A DNA stretch of 64,000 nucleotides. Origin: Sulfurovaceae bacterium (GTDB taxonomy: Bacteria; Campylobacterota; Campylobacteria; Campylobacterales; Sulfurovaceae). The translations under genes and the position numbers were made by a program. The first letter of the stretch is position 1. Each line of letters opens with the position of its first letter. The DNA is taken from contig JAQTLE010000001.1 of NCBI GenBank assembly GCA_028715055.1, forward strand, positions 186,001 through 250,000, in the 5' to 3' direction. Shown one piece after another: positions 18,526-27,668 of this stretch. Below the pieces are notes generated by a model. It did not search any database and was not told where the DNA came from. It saw nothing but the letters and a program-made list of their open reading frames with translations.

Positions 18526-19140
18526 ATGAACACTATGCAAGATTTAGTAGACTACATGATTTTAAGAGGCGTTTTACATACACCGCGTATCATAAATGCA
18601 TTTTGGGATATAGATAGAAAATATTTTGTATCCCAACCATTTTCGGAGCATATTTACATTGACGCTCCATTGCCTATCGGTAAAAATCAGACGATTTCCC
18701 AGCCATCTACTGTGGCTTTTATGCTTGAACAATTAGCGCCTAAAGAGGGCGATAATATTCTAGATATAGGTTCTGGATCCGGATGGACTACTTCTTTGCT
18801 TTGTCATATTGTTGGAGAAAAGGGAAGCGTTACGGGTTTAGAAAGAGTAGATGAGCTTGTAAAACAGGGCAAGAAAAATCTTGCGCAATTTAATTTTGGC
18901 AGCCGTTGTCATATAGAAAAAGCCGGCCTTGAACTTGGGATACCAAATCATCAATTTGATAGAATATTAGTTTCAGCCAGTGCAGATGAGATACCGACCG
19001 TGCTATTTGACCAATTAAAAATCGGTGGTATATTAGTTGTGCCTGTACAAAATTCTATATTTAGATTTGAAAAAATTTCAAATGATGATATTAAAAAAGA
19101 AGAGTTCAAAGGATTTGCTTTCGTGCCTCTGATTGTTTGA
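18526..19140 (+). CDS. pcm: Protein-L-isoaspartate O-methyltransferase
   Basis: SAM-dependent repair enzyme that methylates L-isoaspartyl residues in ageing proteins. The SAM-binding motif is LDIGSGSGWTT (about residues 81-91). The family's SQPSTVAFMLEQL precedes it, and the post-motif II stretch is FDRILVSAS. The C-terminus, GILVVPV onward, is slightly short but complete at 204 residues. It is the third gene of the amrS-amrB-pcm unit, starting nine bases after amrB. A weak hairpin follows. Confidence 0.92.
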   Translation: MNTMQDLVDYMILRGVLHTPRIINAFWDIDRKYFVSQPFSEHIYIDAPLPIGKNQTISQPSTVAFMLEQLAPKEGDNILDIGSGSGWTTSLLCHIVGEKGSVTGLERVDELVKQGKKNLAQFNFGSRCHIEKAGLELGIPNHQFDRILVSASADEIPTVLFDQLKIGGILVVPVQNSIFRFEKISNDDIKKEEFKGFAFVPLIV

Positions 19141-19150
19141 TTTTTTTATT

Positions 19151-19182
19151 TTGCTTGTTCTTGCAAAAAGCCGTGCAAGCAA
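19151..19182. terminator. Hairpin between pcm and the convergent pagL-like gene
   Basis: TTGCTTG (19151-19157) pairs with CAAGCAA (19176-19182), or alternatively CTTGCA (19160-19165) with TGCAAG (19174-19179). There is no clear T-run on either side, so termination is only suggested by its convergent position. Confidence 0.4.
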
Positions 19183-19210
19183 GAAAGATAAGTTATTTCT
19201 CGCTTATTAG

Positions 19211-19744
19211 TTAACTGGCAGGAAAAATATAAGATATGGTAAACATGAAGATATCAATGCCATCATTTGGTTGCACGATGCTGGCATTTGAGTAATGTAG
19301 ATATCTGGCATTAAGGTCAAACGATCCGGTTCTGATGCCGATTCCGGCGCGATCTTCAAAGTTGAGGTTTGATGACATATCACGATTTTTGATCTTAGTA
19401 TCAGAGAGACAGGCTCCACCGATGCCCGCTTCTATATAGGGATGAATAGAATTTGACTTATCGCCTATATAGTAGACAAAAACAGGAGAGAAAGCGATAC
19501 CGTATATCCGGTCGCCATCTTTTTCCCAGTAATTTGTGGAGGCTTCATAATATCCGCTAAGCCAGCCATAATCACTATCAAGAAATGTTCGATCAAAATT
19601 TTTTCTGAGACCAAGACGATATATCCCTATATCATCTTTACTATTTCCGGCACCAAGAGTAACTTCATCGATAAATCGTTCATTTTCGGCAAAACTAGTA
19701 GTCGTAAAAAAACATAAACTCAAAATCAAAAACCACTTCTTCAT
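19211..19744 (-). CDS. pagL: Lipid A 3-O-deacylase, PagL-like outer-membrane protein
   Basis: Predicted outer-membrane beta-barrel that removes the 3-O acyl chain from lipid A. A signal peptide (residues 1-19, cut after SFA) leads a chain of alternating-residue strands. The catalytic His150 and Ser152 lie in ARYLHYSNASI, matching the His-Ser pair of PagL, followed by the family's PNDGID. At 177 residues it fits the small eight-strand barrel. AAGGTG precedes the ATG. It lies 54 bp after the cation ATPase gene on the same strand. An acyloxyacyl hydrolase label would mean the same family. Confidence 0.85.
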   Translation of the reverse strand: MKKWFLILSLCFFTTTSFAENERFIDEVTLGAGNSKDDIGIYRLGLRKNFDRTFLDSDYGWLSGYYEASTNYWEKDGDRIYGIAFSPVFVYYIGDKSNSIHPYIEAGIGGACLSDTKIKNRDMSSNLNFEDRAGIGIRTGSFDLNARYLHYSNASIVQPNDGIDIFMFTISYIFPAS

Positions 19745-19798
19745 ACATGCACCTTTACTTTGTTCGAGATTGAAAATTTATGAATTTTTTCTAAGATA

Positions 19799-22240
19799 TT
19801 ATACTCCATTATTTAATATTTTCCACAAATATTCGCCCCATTTGCGTATCTCTATCAGACTGAAGATCCACACGGCAAATAAGCCAATTATCATAAGTGT
19901 ATCACTATTCAACGGAAGCGTATGAAATACCTCTGAAAGTGCATAAATGGCAAACAATTGAAGTGACATCCCTATGCCTATGCCATAAAATATATAGGGG
20001 TTGATATGAAGTGATCTTTTGATATTCTTTAAAAAAGGTTCACTTTCTTTGAGTGACTGTAAACCGTTGATCCATGTAGCGATTACAAAAACTGTAAAAA
20101 GTGTGTAAAGTACACGAAAAATCTGCACTTTATCTAAAAACTGTTCATGTAGTTTGGTTGGCGGTCTCTTCATGACATCTTCTTCATCTTTTAGAAATGG
20201 AAAGGTTTTATCCAAAGCACTGTCTGAAACCAGATTTATCCATAATATCTGCACCGGATAAAGCGGCAGAGGAAGTGCCATCAAGATCGAAGCAGTGATA
20301 AGAATGACTTCATCCAAACTTGTTGAGACAAGAAAATAGACTGCTTTGCGTATATTACCCGCGATCGTGCGACCTTGTTTGATCGCATCAACAATGACAG
20401 AGAGATTATTATTGGCAAGTATCATTTTAGCGGTGGATTTAGCTGCATCGCTGCCTGTACCCATACTTATGCCTAGATCAGCGGCTTTGAGTGCTGGTAC
20501 ATCATTGACACCATCTCCGGTAACTACTACGATCTCTCCTTGTTTTTGCAAAGTCTTAACTATACGATATTTGTGTTCAGGAAGCACTCTCGCCCACACA
20601 GTAACTCTGGGCAATAGTGTTTCAAGCTCCTCATCGTTCATGTGCTCCAGCTCTTTGCCTGAAATAACCAGATCATCATTTTTATAGATGCCGACTGATC
20701 TGGCAATGGCTGCAGCAGTGAGAGGATCATCGCCCGTGATCATCATTACTTTAACGCCGGCTTTTTGTGCTATTTGTATAGCTTCAAGAACCCCTTCTTT
20801 GGGAGGATCTATGAAGCCAACGAGTCCCACGATTTCGATCTTCCAAGTGTCTACATTATCTGAGGTATATTTTCCTGTCCCCAATGCGATGACCCTTAAG
20901 CCCTCTAAAGCCATCTTGTCATGTTCTTCTTGTAGAATATTGAAATCTTTTGTATTGAGTGCAAATTCTTTTAGTGATTCAAAAGCACCTTTTACAAAAA
21001 TTCTATGATTTTCTTGGATTATGTTAGAGCTTGCCATTAGTCTGTATTTGGCATCAAAAGGATAAAGATTAACGCGAGGATATTTTTCCCTTATATTTTT
21101 GTATTCTTTTCCGACCCAAAGTGCTAAAGCAGTATCCACTGGGTCACCTTTGCCTTCGACGGATTCATTAGCTAGTGCTGAGACTGTTTGGGTAAATGTA
21201 TCATGCAAGGAGAAAAACTCTTGTACTTTGAGTTTGCCTTCAGTTATGGTACCAGTCTTGTCTGAAGCGATGATAGTAGCACTGCCTAAGGTTTCAACCG
21301 AGGGCAGGTGACGAACATAAACCTTTTTTACACTCAGTGTCATTGCACCTATAGTAAGCACCAGAGTCACTACTATAGGCAATCCTTCTGGCACAGCAGA
21401 GACAAGCTCGGCAATAACCAGATAGATGACCTCAAAGATCTCTCTTCCTTGCCATAATGCTAGAAAAGCCGTTAAGGTAATTATTATGAGCAAGATCATC
21501 ATATGCTTTTTGCTAAAAACCTCTAATGCTTTGCTTAGCGGTGAATCTGCAGATTCTTCTTCAGCTCTGCTTGCAATAGATGCAAGATAGGTTTTTTGGG
21601 CTGTAAATACAACAAATCCTTCCGCTTTGCCTTTGGTTACTGTGGTGCCGGAGAGGGCCATATTACTAAGTTCATATGGTAATGCTTCTTTGGAAAGCAC
21701 AAGTTTTGCATTTTTTTCTACAGGTATGGATTCTCCTGTGAGTATAGACTCATCAATAACTAGTCCATGTGTCTCAAAAAGACGTACATCAGCAGGTATG
21801 ATATCTCCCTCGCTCAGAATGACAACATCTCCTGGTACAAGTTCTGCTGACGGGATGGCAAAGATTTTATTTTCACGTTTGACCTGCGTGTTGCTTTGGG
21901 TAAGTTTTTTTAGTGCCTTGATGGACACCAAGGCTTTGCTCTCCTGCCAAAACCCTATGAATGCATTTATTGAGACTATGATCAGTATTAACAATCCCTC
22001 ATTTATATTTCTCAAAAAAAGAGAAAGTAGAGCAGCAGCTACGAGCACATAAACTAATGGGCTTTTAAATTGTGAAAGAAAGAGAATGAAATAATTAGGT
22101 TTTTTTTCTTCAATTTCATTTCGTCCATATAGCAAAAGATTTGCTTTTGCTTTACTATGTTTTAGTCCTTCTTTTGAAGTTTCTAGGGCTTTGGTTAAAG
22201 ATTTAATCGTTTCACTATGAGGATGGCTAGGAATATTCAT
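19799..22240 (-). CDS. P2-type cation-transporting ATPase (Ca2+/Mn2+-like)
   Basis: Inner-membrane P-type ATPase, 813 residues. An N-terminal cation-ATPase domain leads to the actuator loop (LTGES) and the phosphorylation site DKTGTITEGK. Next are the nucleotide-binding domain (KGAFESL), TGDDPLTA and GDGVNDVPA. PEGLP in TM4 and NLVSD in TM6 keep the Glu, Asn and Asp used by Ca2+ pumps, so divalent cation (Ca2+ or Mn2+) export is the best guess. I prefer the ATG at 22240 (AGGA nine bases upstream) over an in-frame ATG at 22297 that has no site. It probably forms a unit with the pagL-like gene. Confidence 0.85.
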   Translation of the reverse strand: MNIPSHPHSETIKSLTKALETSKEGLKHSKAKANLLLYGRNEIEEKKPNYFILFLSQFKSPLVYVLVAAALLSLFLRNINEGLLILIIVSINAFIGFWQESKALVSIKALKKLTQSNTQVKRENKIFAIPSAELVPGDVVILSEGDIIPADVRLFETHGLVIDESILTGESIPVEKNAKLVLSKEALPYELSNMALSGTTVTKGKAEGFVVFTAQKTYLASIASRAEEESADSPLSKALEVFSKKHMMILLIIITLTAFLALWQGREIFEVIYLVIAELVSAVPEGLPIVVTLVLTIGAMTLSVKKVYVRHLPSVETLGSATIIASDKTGTITEGKLKVQEFFSLHDTFTQTVSALANESVEGKGDPVDTALALWVGKEYKNIREKYPRVNLYPFDAKYRLMASSNIIQENHRIFVKGAFESLKEFALNTKDFNILQEEHDKMALEGLRVIALGTGKYTSDNVDTWKIEIVGLVGFIDPPKEGVLEAIQIAQKAGVKVMMITGDDPLTAAAIARSVGIYKNDDLVISGKELEHMNDEELETLLPRVTVWARVLPEHKYRIVKTLQKQGEIVVVTGDGVNDVPALKAADLGISMGTGSDAAKSTAKMILANNNLSVIVDAIKQGRTIAGNIRKAVYFLVSTSLDEVILITASILMALPLPLYPVQILWINLVSDSALDKTFPFLKDEEDVMKRPPTKLHEQFLDKVQIFRVLYTLFTVFVIATWINGLQSLKESEPFLKNIKRSLHINPYIFYGIGIGMSLQLFAIYALSEVFHTLPLNSDTLMIIGLFAVWIFSLIEIRKWGEYLWKILNNGV

Positions 22241-22395
22241 ATGCGTTTTTCCTATATTGACTGAATGTTTATAAGGTGTGTATTTTTGACTAATCATATT
22301 TTAGCATAACCGCAGAAATATTTATAACAAGTAAAGCATGCCAGTCGGATTTACATCAAAAAATTTGGTTCAACTATTTTTTAAGCCTTTTTGGA

Positions 22396-22401
22396 TATAA
22401 T
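22396..22401 (+). promoter_or_regulatory. -10 box of the rpsB-tsf promoter
   Basis: Consensus TATAAT preceded by AT-rich sequence and no -35 box. It places the transcript start near 22408, leaving a leader of about 135 bases before the rpsB ATG. The rest of the spacer back to the ATPase gene (22241-22395) holds no other clear signal. Confidence 0.6.
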
Positions 22402-22439
22402 CTGCGTCCATTTTACTGATAAGTGGATGGAAATACTCA

Positions 22440-22514
22440 TGTAGTTATTCCTTGTATGGTTGCACAATTGTGTTAAGGACTACAGAGGGTCAAACCAAAT
22501 AAGCGAGAAATCGC
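22440..22514 (+). promoter_or_regulatory. Structured 5' leader of rpsB, candidate S2 autoregulatory element
   Basis: TGTAGT (22440-22445) pairs with ACTACA (22479-22484), and CCTT (22450-22453) with AAGG (22475-22478), leaving TATT bulged. A perfect palindrome CACAATTGTG (22463-22472) sits in the apical region. Downstream, GCGA-GAAA-TCGC (22503-22514) forms a GNRA-capped hairpin just before the ribosome site. The pairings are seen; the regulatory role is inferred. Confidence 0.5.
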
Positions 22515-22543
22515 AAAAAAATTAATAATACCAAGGAGAAAAA

Positions 22544-23335
22544 ATGGTAACAATGAAAGATTTGCTAGAGTGTGGTGTACACTTCGGGCATCAAACAAGA
22601 AGATGGAATCCAAAGATGAAAAAATTCATCTATGGTGAGAGAAAAAATATATATATTATTGACTTGCAAAAAACTTTGCGTTATTTTAAATATACTTACA
22701 ATATCGTAAGAGACGCAGCAGCTGAAGGCAAAACAGTACTTTTCGTAGGTACAAAAAAACAAGCTAGAGTAGCTATAGAAGAGGCTGCAAAATCATGCGG
22801 TATGCCTTATGTTTCAAACAGATGGTTGGGTGGTATGCTTACAAACTACCCTACAATCAAAAAATCTATCCGCAAACTTGAGATCATTGAGCAAATGGAA
22901 GAGAATGGTCAAATCAAACTTTTGACTAAAAAAGAAGCTTTGATGCTAACTCGTAAAAAAGAGAAGCTAAATGACTATCTTGCAGGTTTTAGAAACATGC
23001 AAAAATTGCCTGATATGATGTTCGTAGTTGACGCAGTTAAAGAACATATCGCTGTTTTAGAGGCTAGAAGACTTGGTATGAAAGTTGTAGCTCCACTTGA
23101 TACAAACTGTGATCCGGATTTGATCGATTATCCAATCCCGGGAAATGATGATGCTATTCGTTCAATCGAACTTTTCTGTAAAGAAATGGCAGAAGCTATT
23201 AATGAAGGTAAAGCAATTTATGCTGAAAACAAAGGCGAAGCAGTTGAAAATGCTGCAGCTAGCACTGAGGAGATAGCCGAGCTTATCGAAGAATCTGCTG
23301 GTGAAGTTGAAGCAGAAGCTACAGAGGAGGCATAA
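22544..23335 (+). CDS. rpsB: 30S ribosomal protein S2
   Basis: Small-subunit ribosomal protein S2. The N-terminus has the family stretch [19 protein letters not shown], and the centre has [11 protein letters not shown]. The last 30 or so residues form an acidic, Ala/Glu-rich tail, an extension seen in this phylum. At 263 residues it is slightly long. AAGGAG precedes the ATG. It is followed four bases later by tsf, the standard rpsB-tsf operon, behind a structured leader. Confidence 0.97.
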   Translation: MVTMKDLLECGVHFGHQTRRWNPKMKKFIYGERKNIYIIDLQKTLRYFKYTYNIVRDAAAEGKTVLFVGTKKQARVAIEEAAKSCGMPYVSNRWLGGMLTNYPTIKKSIRKLEIIEQMEENGQIKLLTKKEALMLTRKKEKLNDYLAGFRNMQKLPDMMFVVDAVKEHIAVLEARRLGMKVVAPLDTNCDPDLIDYPIPGNDDAIRSIELFCKEMAEAINEGKAIYAENKGEAVENAAASTEEIAELIEESAGEVEAEATEEA

Positions 23336-23338
23336 TTT

Positions 23339-24400
23339 ATGGCAAGTTTTGGACCAAGTGATATCAAAAACCTAAGAGAAATGACCAATGCTGGGATGAT
23401 GGACTGCAAAAAAGCTTTAACAGAAGCCAATGGAGACATGGATAAAGCTATCGAATGGTTAAGAGACCAAGGTCTTGGCGCTGCTGCTAAAAAAGCTAGC
23501 AAAGTAGCTGCCGAGGGTCTTGTGAGTATGAAGGTGGAAGGCAAAAAGGCTGTAATAGTTGAAGTTAATTCACAAACAGACTTTGTTGCACAAAATGAGA
23601 AATTCAAAGCTTTTGTAAAAGATACGATTGATCATGCTTTTGAAAATGATCTATTTGATGCTGATGCTATCAATGCTTCAACTATCAATGGACAAGCATT
23701 TGGCGAATATCTTTCAATGCAGATCGCTACAATAGGCGAAAATATAGTTGTTAGAAGAGCAGGTATGTTTGTTGGTGATGAAAATACAGCCGTAAACGGT
23801 TATATCCATGCAAATGGTCAAGTCGGTGTTATAATCGCTGCTAAATGCGACAGTGCAAAAACAGCTGAAGCTATGACTCCTGCATTGAAAGATATAGCAA
23901 TGCACGCAGCTGCAATGAAACCAAGAACACTTAGCTATAAAGATTTTGATGCTTCTTATGTTGCCGATGAGACACAAGGAAGAATTATAAAAATTGAAAA
24001 AGAAAATGAAGAGAGAGCAAGACTTGGTAAGCCTTTGCTTAATATTCCTCAATACATTTCAATGGCTCAATTAACTCCTGATATTTTGGCAAAAGCTGAA
24101 GCAGATATCAAAGAGAAATTGAAAGCCGAAGGCAAACCGGAGCAAATCTGGGACAAAATAGTTCCAGGCCAACTTGCTAGATTTATATCAGATAACACAA
24201 CATTGGATCAAGAACAATGTTTACTTGATCAAAAATTTGTTATGGATGACAGCATAACTGTCGCCCAGTATGTAGAAAACAAAGCTGCAGCAGCAGGCGG
24301 AACTGCAGAGATCACATCATTTATTCGTTTAGAAGTAGGTGAAGGTATCGAAGTAGCCCAAGAAGATTTTGCTGCTGAAGTTGCTAAACAAATGGCATAA
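23339..24400 (+). CDS. tsf: Elongation factor Ts
   Basis: Guanine-nucleotide exchange factor for EF-Tu. The N-terminal UBA-like domain (LREMTNAGMMDCKKAL, residues about 11-26) is followed by the core motif VNSQTDFVAQNE (about 79-90) that contacts EF-Tu. The C-terminal half carries the dimerisation and coiled-coil region. The 353 residues match the longer EF-Ts of Campylobacterota. The ribosome site GAGG lies in the rpsB end. A short hairpin follows the stop. Confidence 0.97.
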   Translation: MASFGPSDIKNLREMTNAGMMDCKKALTEANGDMDKAIEWLRDQGLGAAAKKASKVAAEGLVSMKVEGKKAVIVEVNSQTDFVAQNEKFKAFVKDTIDHAFENDLFDADAINASTINGQAFGEYLSMQIATIGENIVVRRAGMFVGDENTAVNGYIHANGQVGVIIAAKCDSAKTAEAMTPALKDIAMHAAAMKPRTLSYKDFDASYVADETQGRIIKIEKENEERARLGKPLLNIPQYISMAQLTPDILAKAEADIKEKLKAEGKPEQIWDKIVPGQLARFISDNTTLDQEQCLLDQKFVMDDSITVAQYVENKAAAAGGTAEITSFIRLEVGEGIEVAQEDFAAEVAKQMA

Positions 24401-24405
24401 AAACA

Positions 24406-24422
24406 CACCCCTTTCGTGGGTG
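24406..24422 (+). terminator. Weak hairpin after tsf
   Basis: CACCC (24406-24410) and GGGTG (24418-24422) enclose a seven-base loop five bases after the tsf stop. There is no downstream T-run, so termination efficiency is uncertain. Confidence 0.35.
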
Positions 24423-24493
24423 ATGTTGCACTTCTTTAAACTCTTAAAATATCAAAATTAGATAAAATATATGATCTTTATTTAGGATTGTGT

Positions 24494-27400
24494 ATGAATT
24501 CATCGCTTTTAAAAATCAAATCTTTTTTACCGTACATAATTATTACTTTTATCAATGTTGTAGTTGATATTGCACATAAGATAACTATACAAAATACCGT
24601 CATTAAAATGTATGACGGCGGAACGCTTATAGTTTTGAGCGCAATAATAAATTCTCTTATGCTAATACCGTTTGTAATGTTTTTTTCACCTTCGGGTTTT
24701 ATAAGTGATAAATATTCAAAAGCAATAGTAATTCGATACGCCTCATTTGCTGCAATAATTATAACAGCTCTTATAACGGTAAGCTACATTATGGGCTTAT
24801 GGTATCTGGCATTTGGTTTAACAGTAATGTTGGCTATTCAAGCAGCGATCTATTCGCCTGCAAAATATGGAATAATAAAAGAAATAGTAGGGGAAGAAAA
24901 CCTAGGAGAGGCAAATGGATTTATTCAAGCAATTACAATAACAGCCATTCTCTTAAGCGGACTTTGTTTTTCTATAATATTTGAAATGTTTTATTCTCCT
25001 GATTTTAATTCACCAAATATGATCATAGCACATATGGTTCCTATAGGAATAATAATGGTGGTATTGAGCTTTATAGAATTTATTTTATCTTTTAGGTTGC
25101 CAATAAAAGCAGGAAACCAATCTAATTTTTCTTTTTCTAAATATATAAATTTTGTCTATCTTAAACAAAATATAAAAACTATCTATGACGATAAAAGCAT
25201 CTTTAGAAGCATAATGGGATTGGCATTTTTTTGGGGAATAGGTCAGTTGCTTATATCTACAATTCCTGCTCATTATAAGGCTATCACAAACGATTCAAAT
25301 GCCGTTACAATTCAAATAATTATGGCTCTTAGCGCTGTAGGCATAATGCTAGGATCTTTTATTGCCGGAAAATTATCCAAAAAAAGGATTGAACTCGGCA
25401 TCGTTCCGATAGGTGCAATAGGAATATTTTTATCGCTCTTGATCCTGAGTATATCGCATTCGAAATTTTCTATCTCAATGGCTAGTTTATTATTCGGGTT
25501 TTTTGGCGGTTTTTTTATCGTTCCGCTTAATGCACTTATACAGTTTTTGTCACCGCAAAAACAACTAGGCGTTATACTGGCCGGAAATAACTTTATACAA
25601 AATATATTTATGATTTTGTTTTTGTTTTTTTCTATCATTGTGGTAGAAATCGGTTTTTCAAGCAGTTTGTTGTTTTTTATCGCTTCGATTTTATCGTTTT
25701 TTGTTAGTTTGTTCGTTATCAAGCAAGTTCCACATCTATTTGCCAGGATCATGCTGCTGCCAATTCTCAAGACAAGATACAAGTTTACATTGCATGGTTT
25801 GGAAAACCTCCCTTCTAGAGGGGGCGTTTTGATGTTGGGCAATCATATAAGCTGGATTGATTGGCTTATATTGCAATCTGCTACCCCAAGGCCCATAAAA
25901 TTTGTCATGCATAAACATTTTTATGAAAAGTGGTATATTAAATGGATTCTGGATTTTTTTCATGTTATACCTATCTCGTCAACCGGAAGCAAAAAAGCTC
26001 TTGAAGCAATCAAAGAAAGATTAGATAACGGAGAAGTAGTTGCTTTGTTTCCAGAAGGTAGAATAAGCTTTAACGGACAGATGAATGAATTTAAAAAAGG
26101 ATTTGAAATTAGCATAGCCGACACTGATCACCCAATATTGCCTTTTTATATTCATGGGTTATGGGGATCTGCTTTTTCAAAGGCAAATAGATTTTTCAAA
26201 TCAATGATTCGTAAAGGCGACAATAGAGATGTAATAGTAGTATTTGGCCCACAGCTTTCGTCATCGACTCAGGCACATGAAGTTAAGCAGAAAGTCGTGG
26301 AGCTTTCTCATTATGCATGGGAAGCTTCTGCGAACGGACTTGCCCCATTAACCCACTCGTGGCTTAGACGGGCAAAAGCTAAACCCTTTAAGCGTTCTAT
26401 TGTTGATACACAAAACGACTTGAATAATCTCCAGGTAATGATACAGGTATTTTTGTCTGCCAAAAAATTAAAGCTCATAGACGGAGAAAATATCGGTATT
26501 TTATTGCCTACTTCATCCAGCGCTGCCATTATAAATATGGCAATATTAGCTATAGGCAAGAAAGCCGTAAATCTTAATTATGCATTGGGTTCACATTGTA
26601 TAGAAAATGCTGTTACCCAGGCAGAAGTAGAGAAAATTATTACATCTAAAAAGTTCATGCGCCAATTAAGCTCTGAAGGTTTTGATTTTAATTTCATTGG
26701 TGAAGAAAATATGATCAAGATAGAGGATATGAGTAAACCTGTCAATAAAAAAGAAAAAGTATCTGTTACGTTCGAAGCACTTTGTATGCCAAAAGTATGG
26801 CTAAAATGGCGCTATTTTATGCCGATTTCTATGGAAGATACAGCAATAATACATTTTAGCAGCAAAAATGATGGAGCATCAAATGGGGTAGAGCTTACTC
26901 ATAAAAATATAATGACAAACATAAAACAAGTCTCAGCCCTTTTACAATTCCAAGAAAACGATGTTATACTTAATTCATTGCCTATTTTCCATTTGTTTGG
27001 TTTAAATGTTATGACTCTTTTGCCATTGTGTGAGGGGATTGGCATGATCAGTATATCGGATCCTTCAGATTGTGCTGCTTTTGGAAAATTGGCAGCTAGA
27101 TTTGAGGCTACTATAATGTTTGGGGCGTCTGAATTTTTTAGATTATATACATTAAATGATAAATTGCATCCTCTAATGCTTAAAAATATTCGTATGATAG
27201 CAACAGCTGCTGAAAAATTAGAGCCAGAGCTTAAAAGAGGTTTCAAAGAAAAGTTCGGACTTGACATCTATGAAGGATATGGAACCATTGAGACATCACC
27301 GGTAATTGCAGTAAATATGGCAAATGCACTTGATCTAGAAACAATGAAAATCATAATTGGCAATAAAGACGGAAGCGTCGGTCAGGCAATACCGGGTACG

Positions 27401-27628
27401 ATCATAAAAATTGTAGATCCTATTACCTATGAAGAAGTGTTGATAGGTAAAGACGGTTTGATTTTGGTAGGCGGTGCTCAAGTCATGAAAGGCTATTTAA
27501 ATGATCCAGTCAAAACCAAAGATGCCATTATAGAGCTTGACGGCGTGAGATATTATAAAACAGGCGACAAGGGACATATCGACAAAGACGGATTTATCAC
27601 GTTAGCAGATTTAAACCATTTTCCATAA
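24494..27628 (+). CDS. aas: LplT-Aas-like fusion: MFS lysophospholipid flippase, PlsC acyltransferase, degenerate acyl-ACP synthetase
   Basis: Inner-membrane protein for lysophospholipid uptake and re-acylation. Residues 1-410 form an MFS transporter of about 12 segments. Residues 430-620 are a PlsC acyltransferase with NHISWID and LFPEGR. Residues 640-1044 are an AMP-forming synthetase-like domain. The first two parts look intact. The synthetase part is not: its P-loop reads FSSKNDGASNGVEL instead of the usual S/T-G-S/T-x-G-x-P-K-G-V, and the chain stops just after YKTGDKG...DGFITL, lacking the mobile C-terminal subdomain with its catalytic lysine. The start is ATG 24494 after AGGA; TTG 24488 is less likely. 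Confidence 0.85.
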   Translation: MNSSLLKIKSFLPYIIITFINVVVDIAHKITIQNTVIKMYDGGTLIVLSAIINSLMLIPFVMFFSPSGFISDKYSKAIVIRYASFAAIIITALITVSYIMGLWYLAFGLTVMLAIQAAIYSPAKYGIIKEIVGEENLGEANGFIQAITITAILLSGLCFSIIFEMFYSPDFNSPNMIIAHMVPIGIIMVVLSFIEFILSFRLPIKAGNQSNFSFSKYINFVYLKQNIKTIYDDKSIFRSIMGLAFFWGIGQLLISTIPAHYKAITNDSNAVTIQIIMALSAVGIMLGSFIAGKLSKKRIELGIVPIGAIGIFLSLLILSISHSKFSISMASLLFGFFGGFFIVPLNALIQFLSPQKQLGVILAGNNFIQNIFMILFLFFSIIVVEIGFSSSLLFFIASILSFFVSLFVIKQVPHLFARIMLLPILKTRYKFTLHGLENLPSRGGVLMLGNHISWIDWLILQSATPRPIKFVMHKHFYEKWYIKWILDFFHVIPISSTGSKKALEAIKERLDNGEVVALFPEGRISFNGQMNEFKKGFEISIADTDHPILPFYIHGLWGSAFSKANRFFKSMIRKGDNRDVIVVFGPQLSSSTQAHEVKQKVVELSHYAWEASANGLAPLTHSWLRRAKAKPFKRSIVDTQNDLNNLQVMIQVFLSAKKLKLIDGENIGILLPTSSSAAIINMAILAIGKKAVNLNYALGSHCIENAVTQAEVEKIITSKKFMRQLSSEGFDFNFIGEENMIKIEDMSKPVNKKEKVSVTFEALCMPKVWLKWRYFMPISMEDTAIIHFSSKNDGASNGVELTHKNIMTNIKQVSALLQFQENDVILNSLPIFHLFGLNVMTLLPLCEGIGMISISDPSDCAAFGKLAARFEATIMFGASEFFRLYTLNDKLHPLMLKNIRMIATAAEKLEPELKRGFKEKFGLDIYEGYGTIETSPVIAVNMANALDLETMKIIIGNKDGSVGQAIPGTIIKIVDPITYEEVLIGKDGLILVGGAQVMKGYLNDPVKTKDAIIELDGVRYYKTGDKGHIDKDGFITLADLNHFP

Positions 27629-27668
27629 AATTAGGCGATTATGTAAAGTGTCTAGATTAAGCAATAAA

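Noticed and set aside
21627-22052. Plus-strand open frame of 141 codons
   Set aside because: Antisense of the P-type ATPase, Ser/Pro-rich like typical shadow frames.
25312-25842. Minus-strand open frame of 176 codons
   Set aside because: Antisense of the LplT-like membrane region, with no ribosome site and no recognisable domain.
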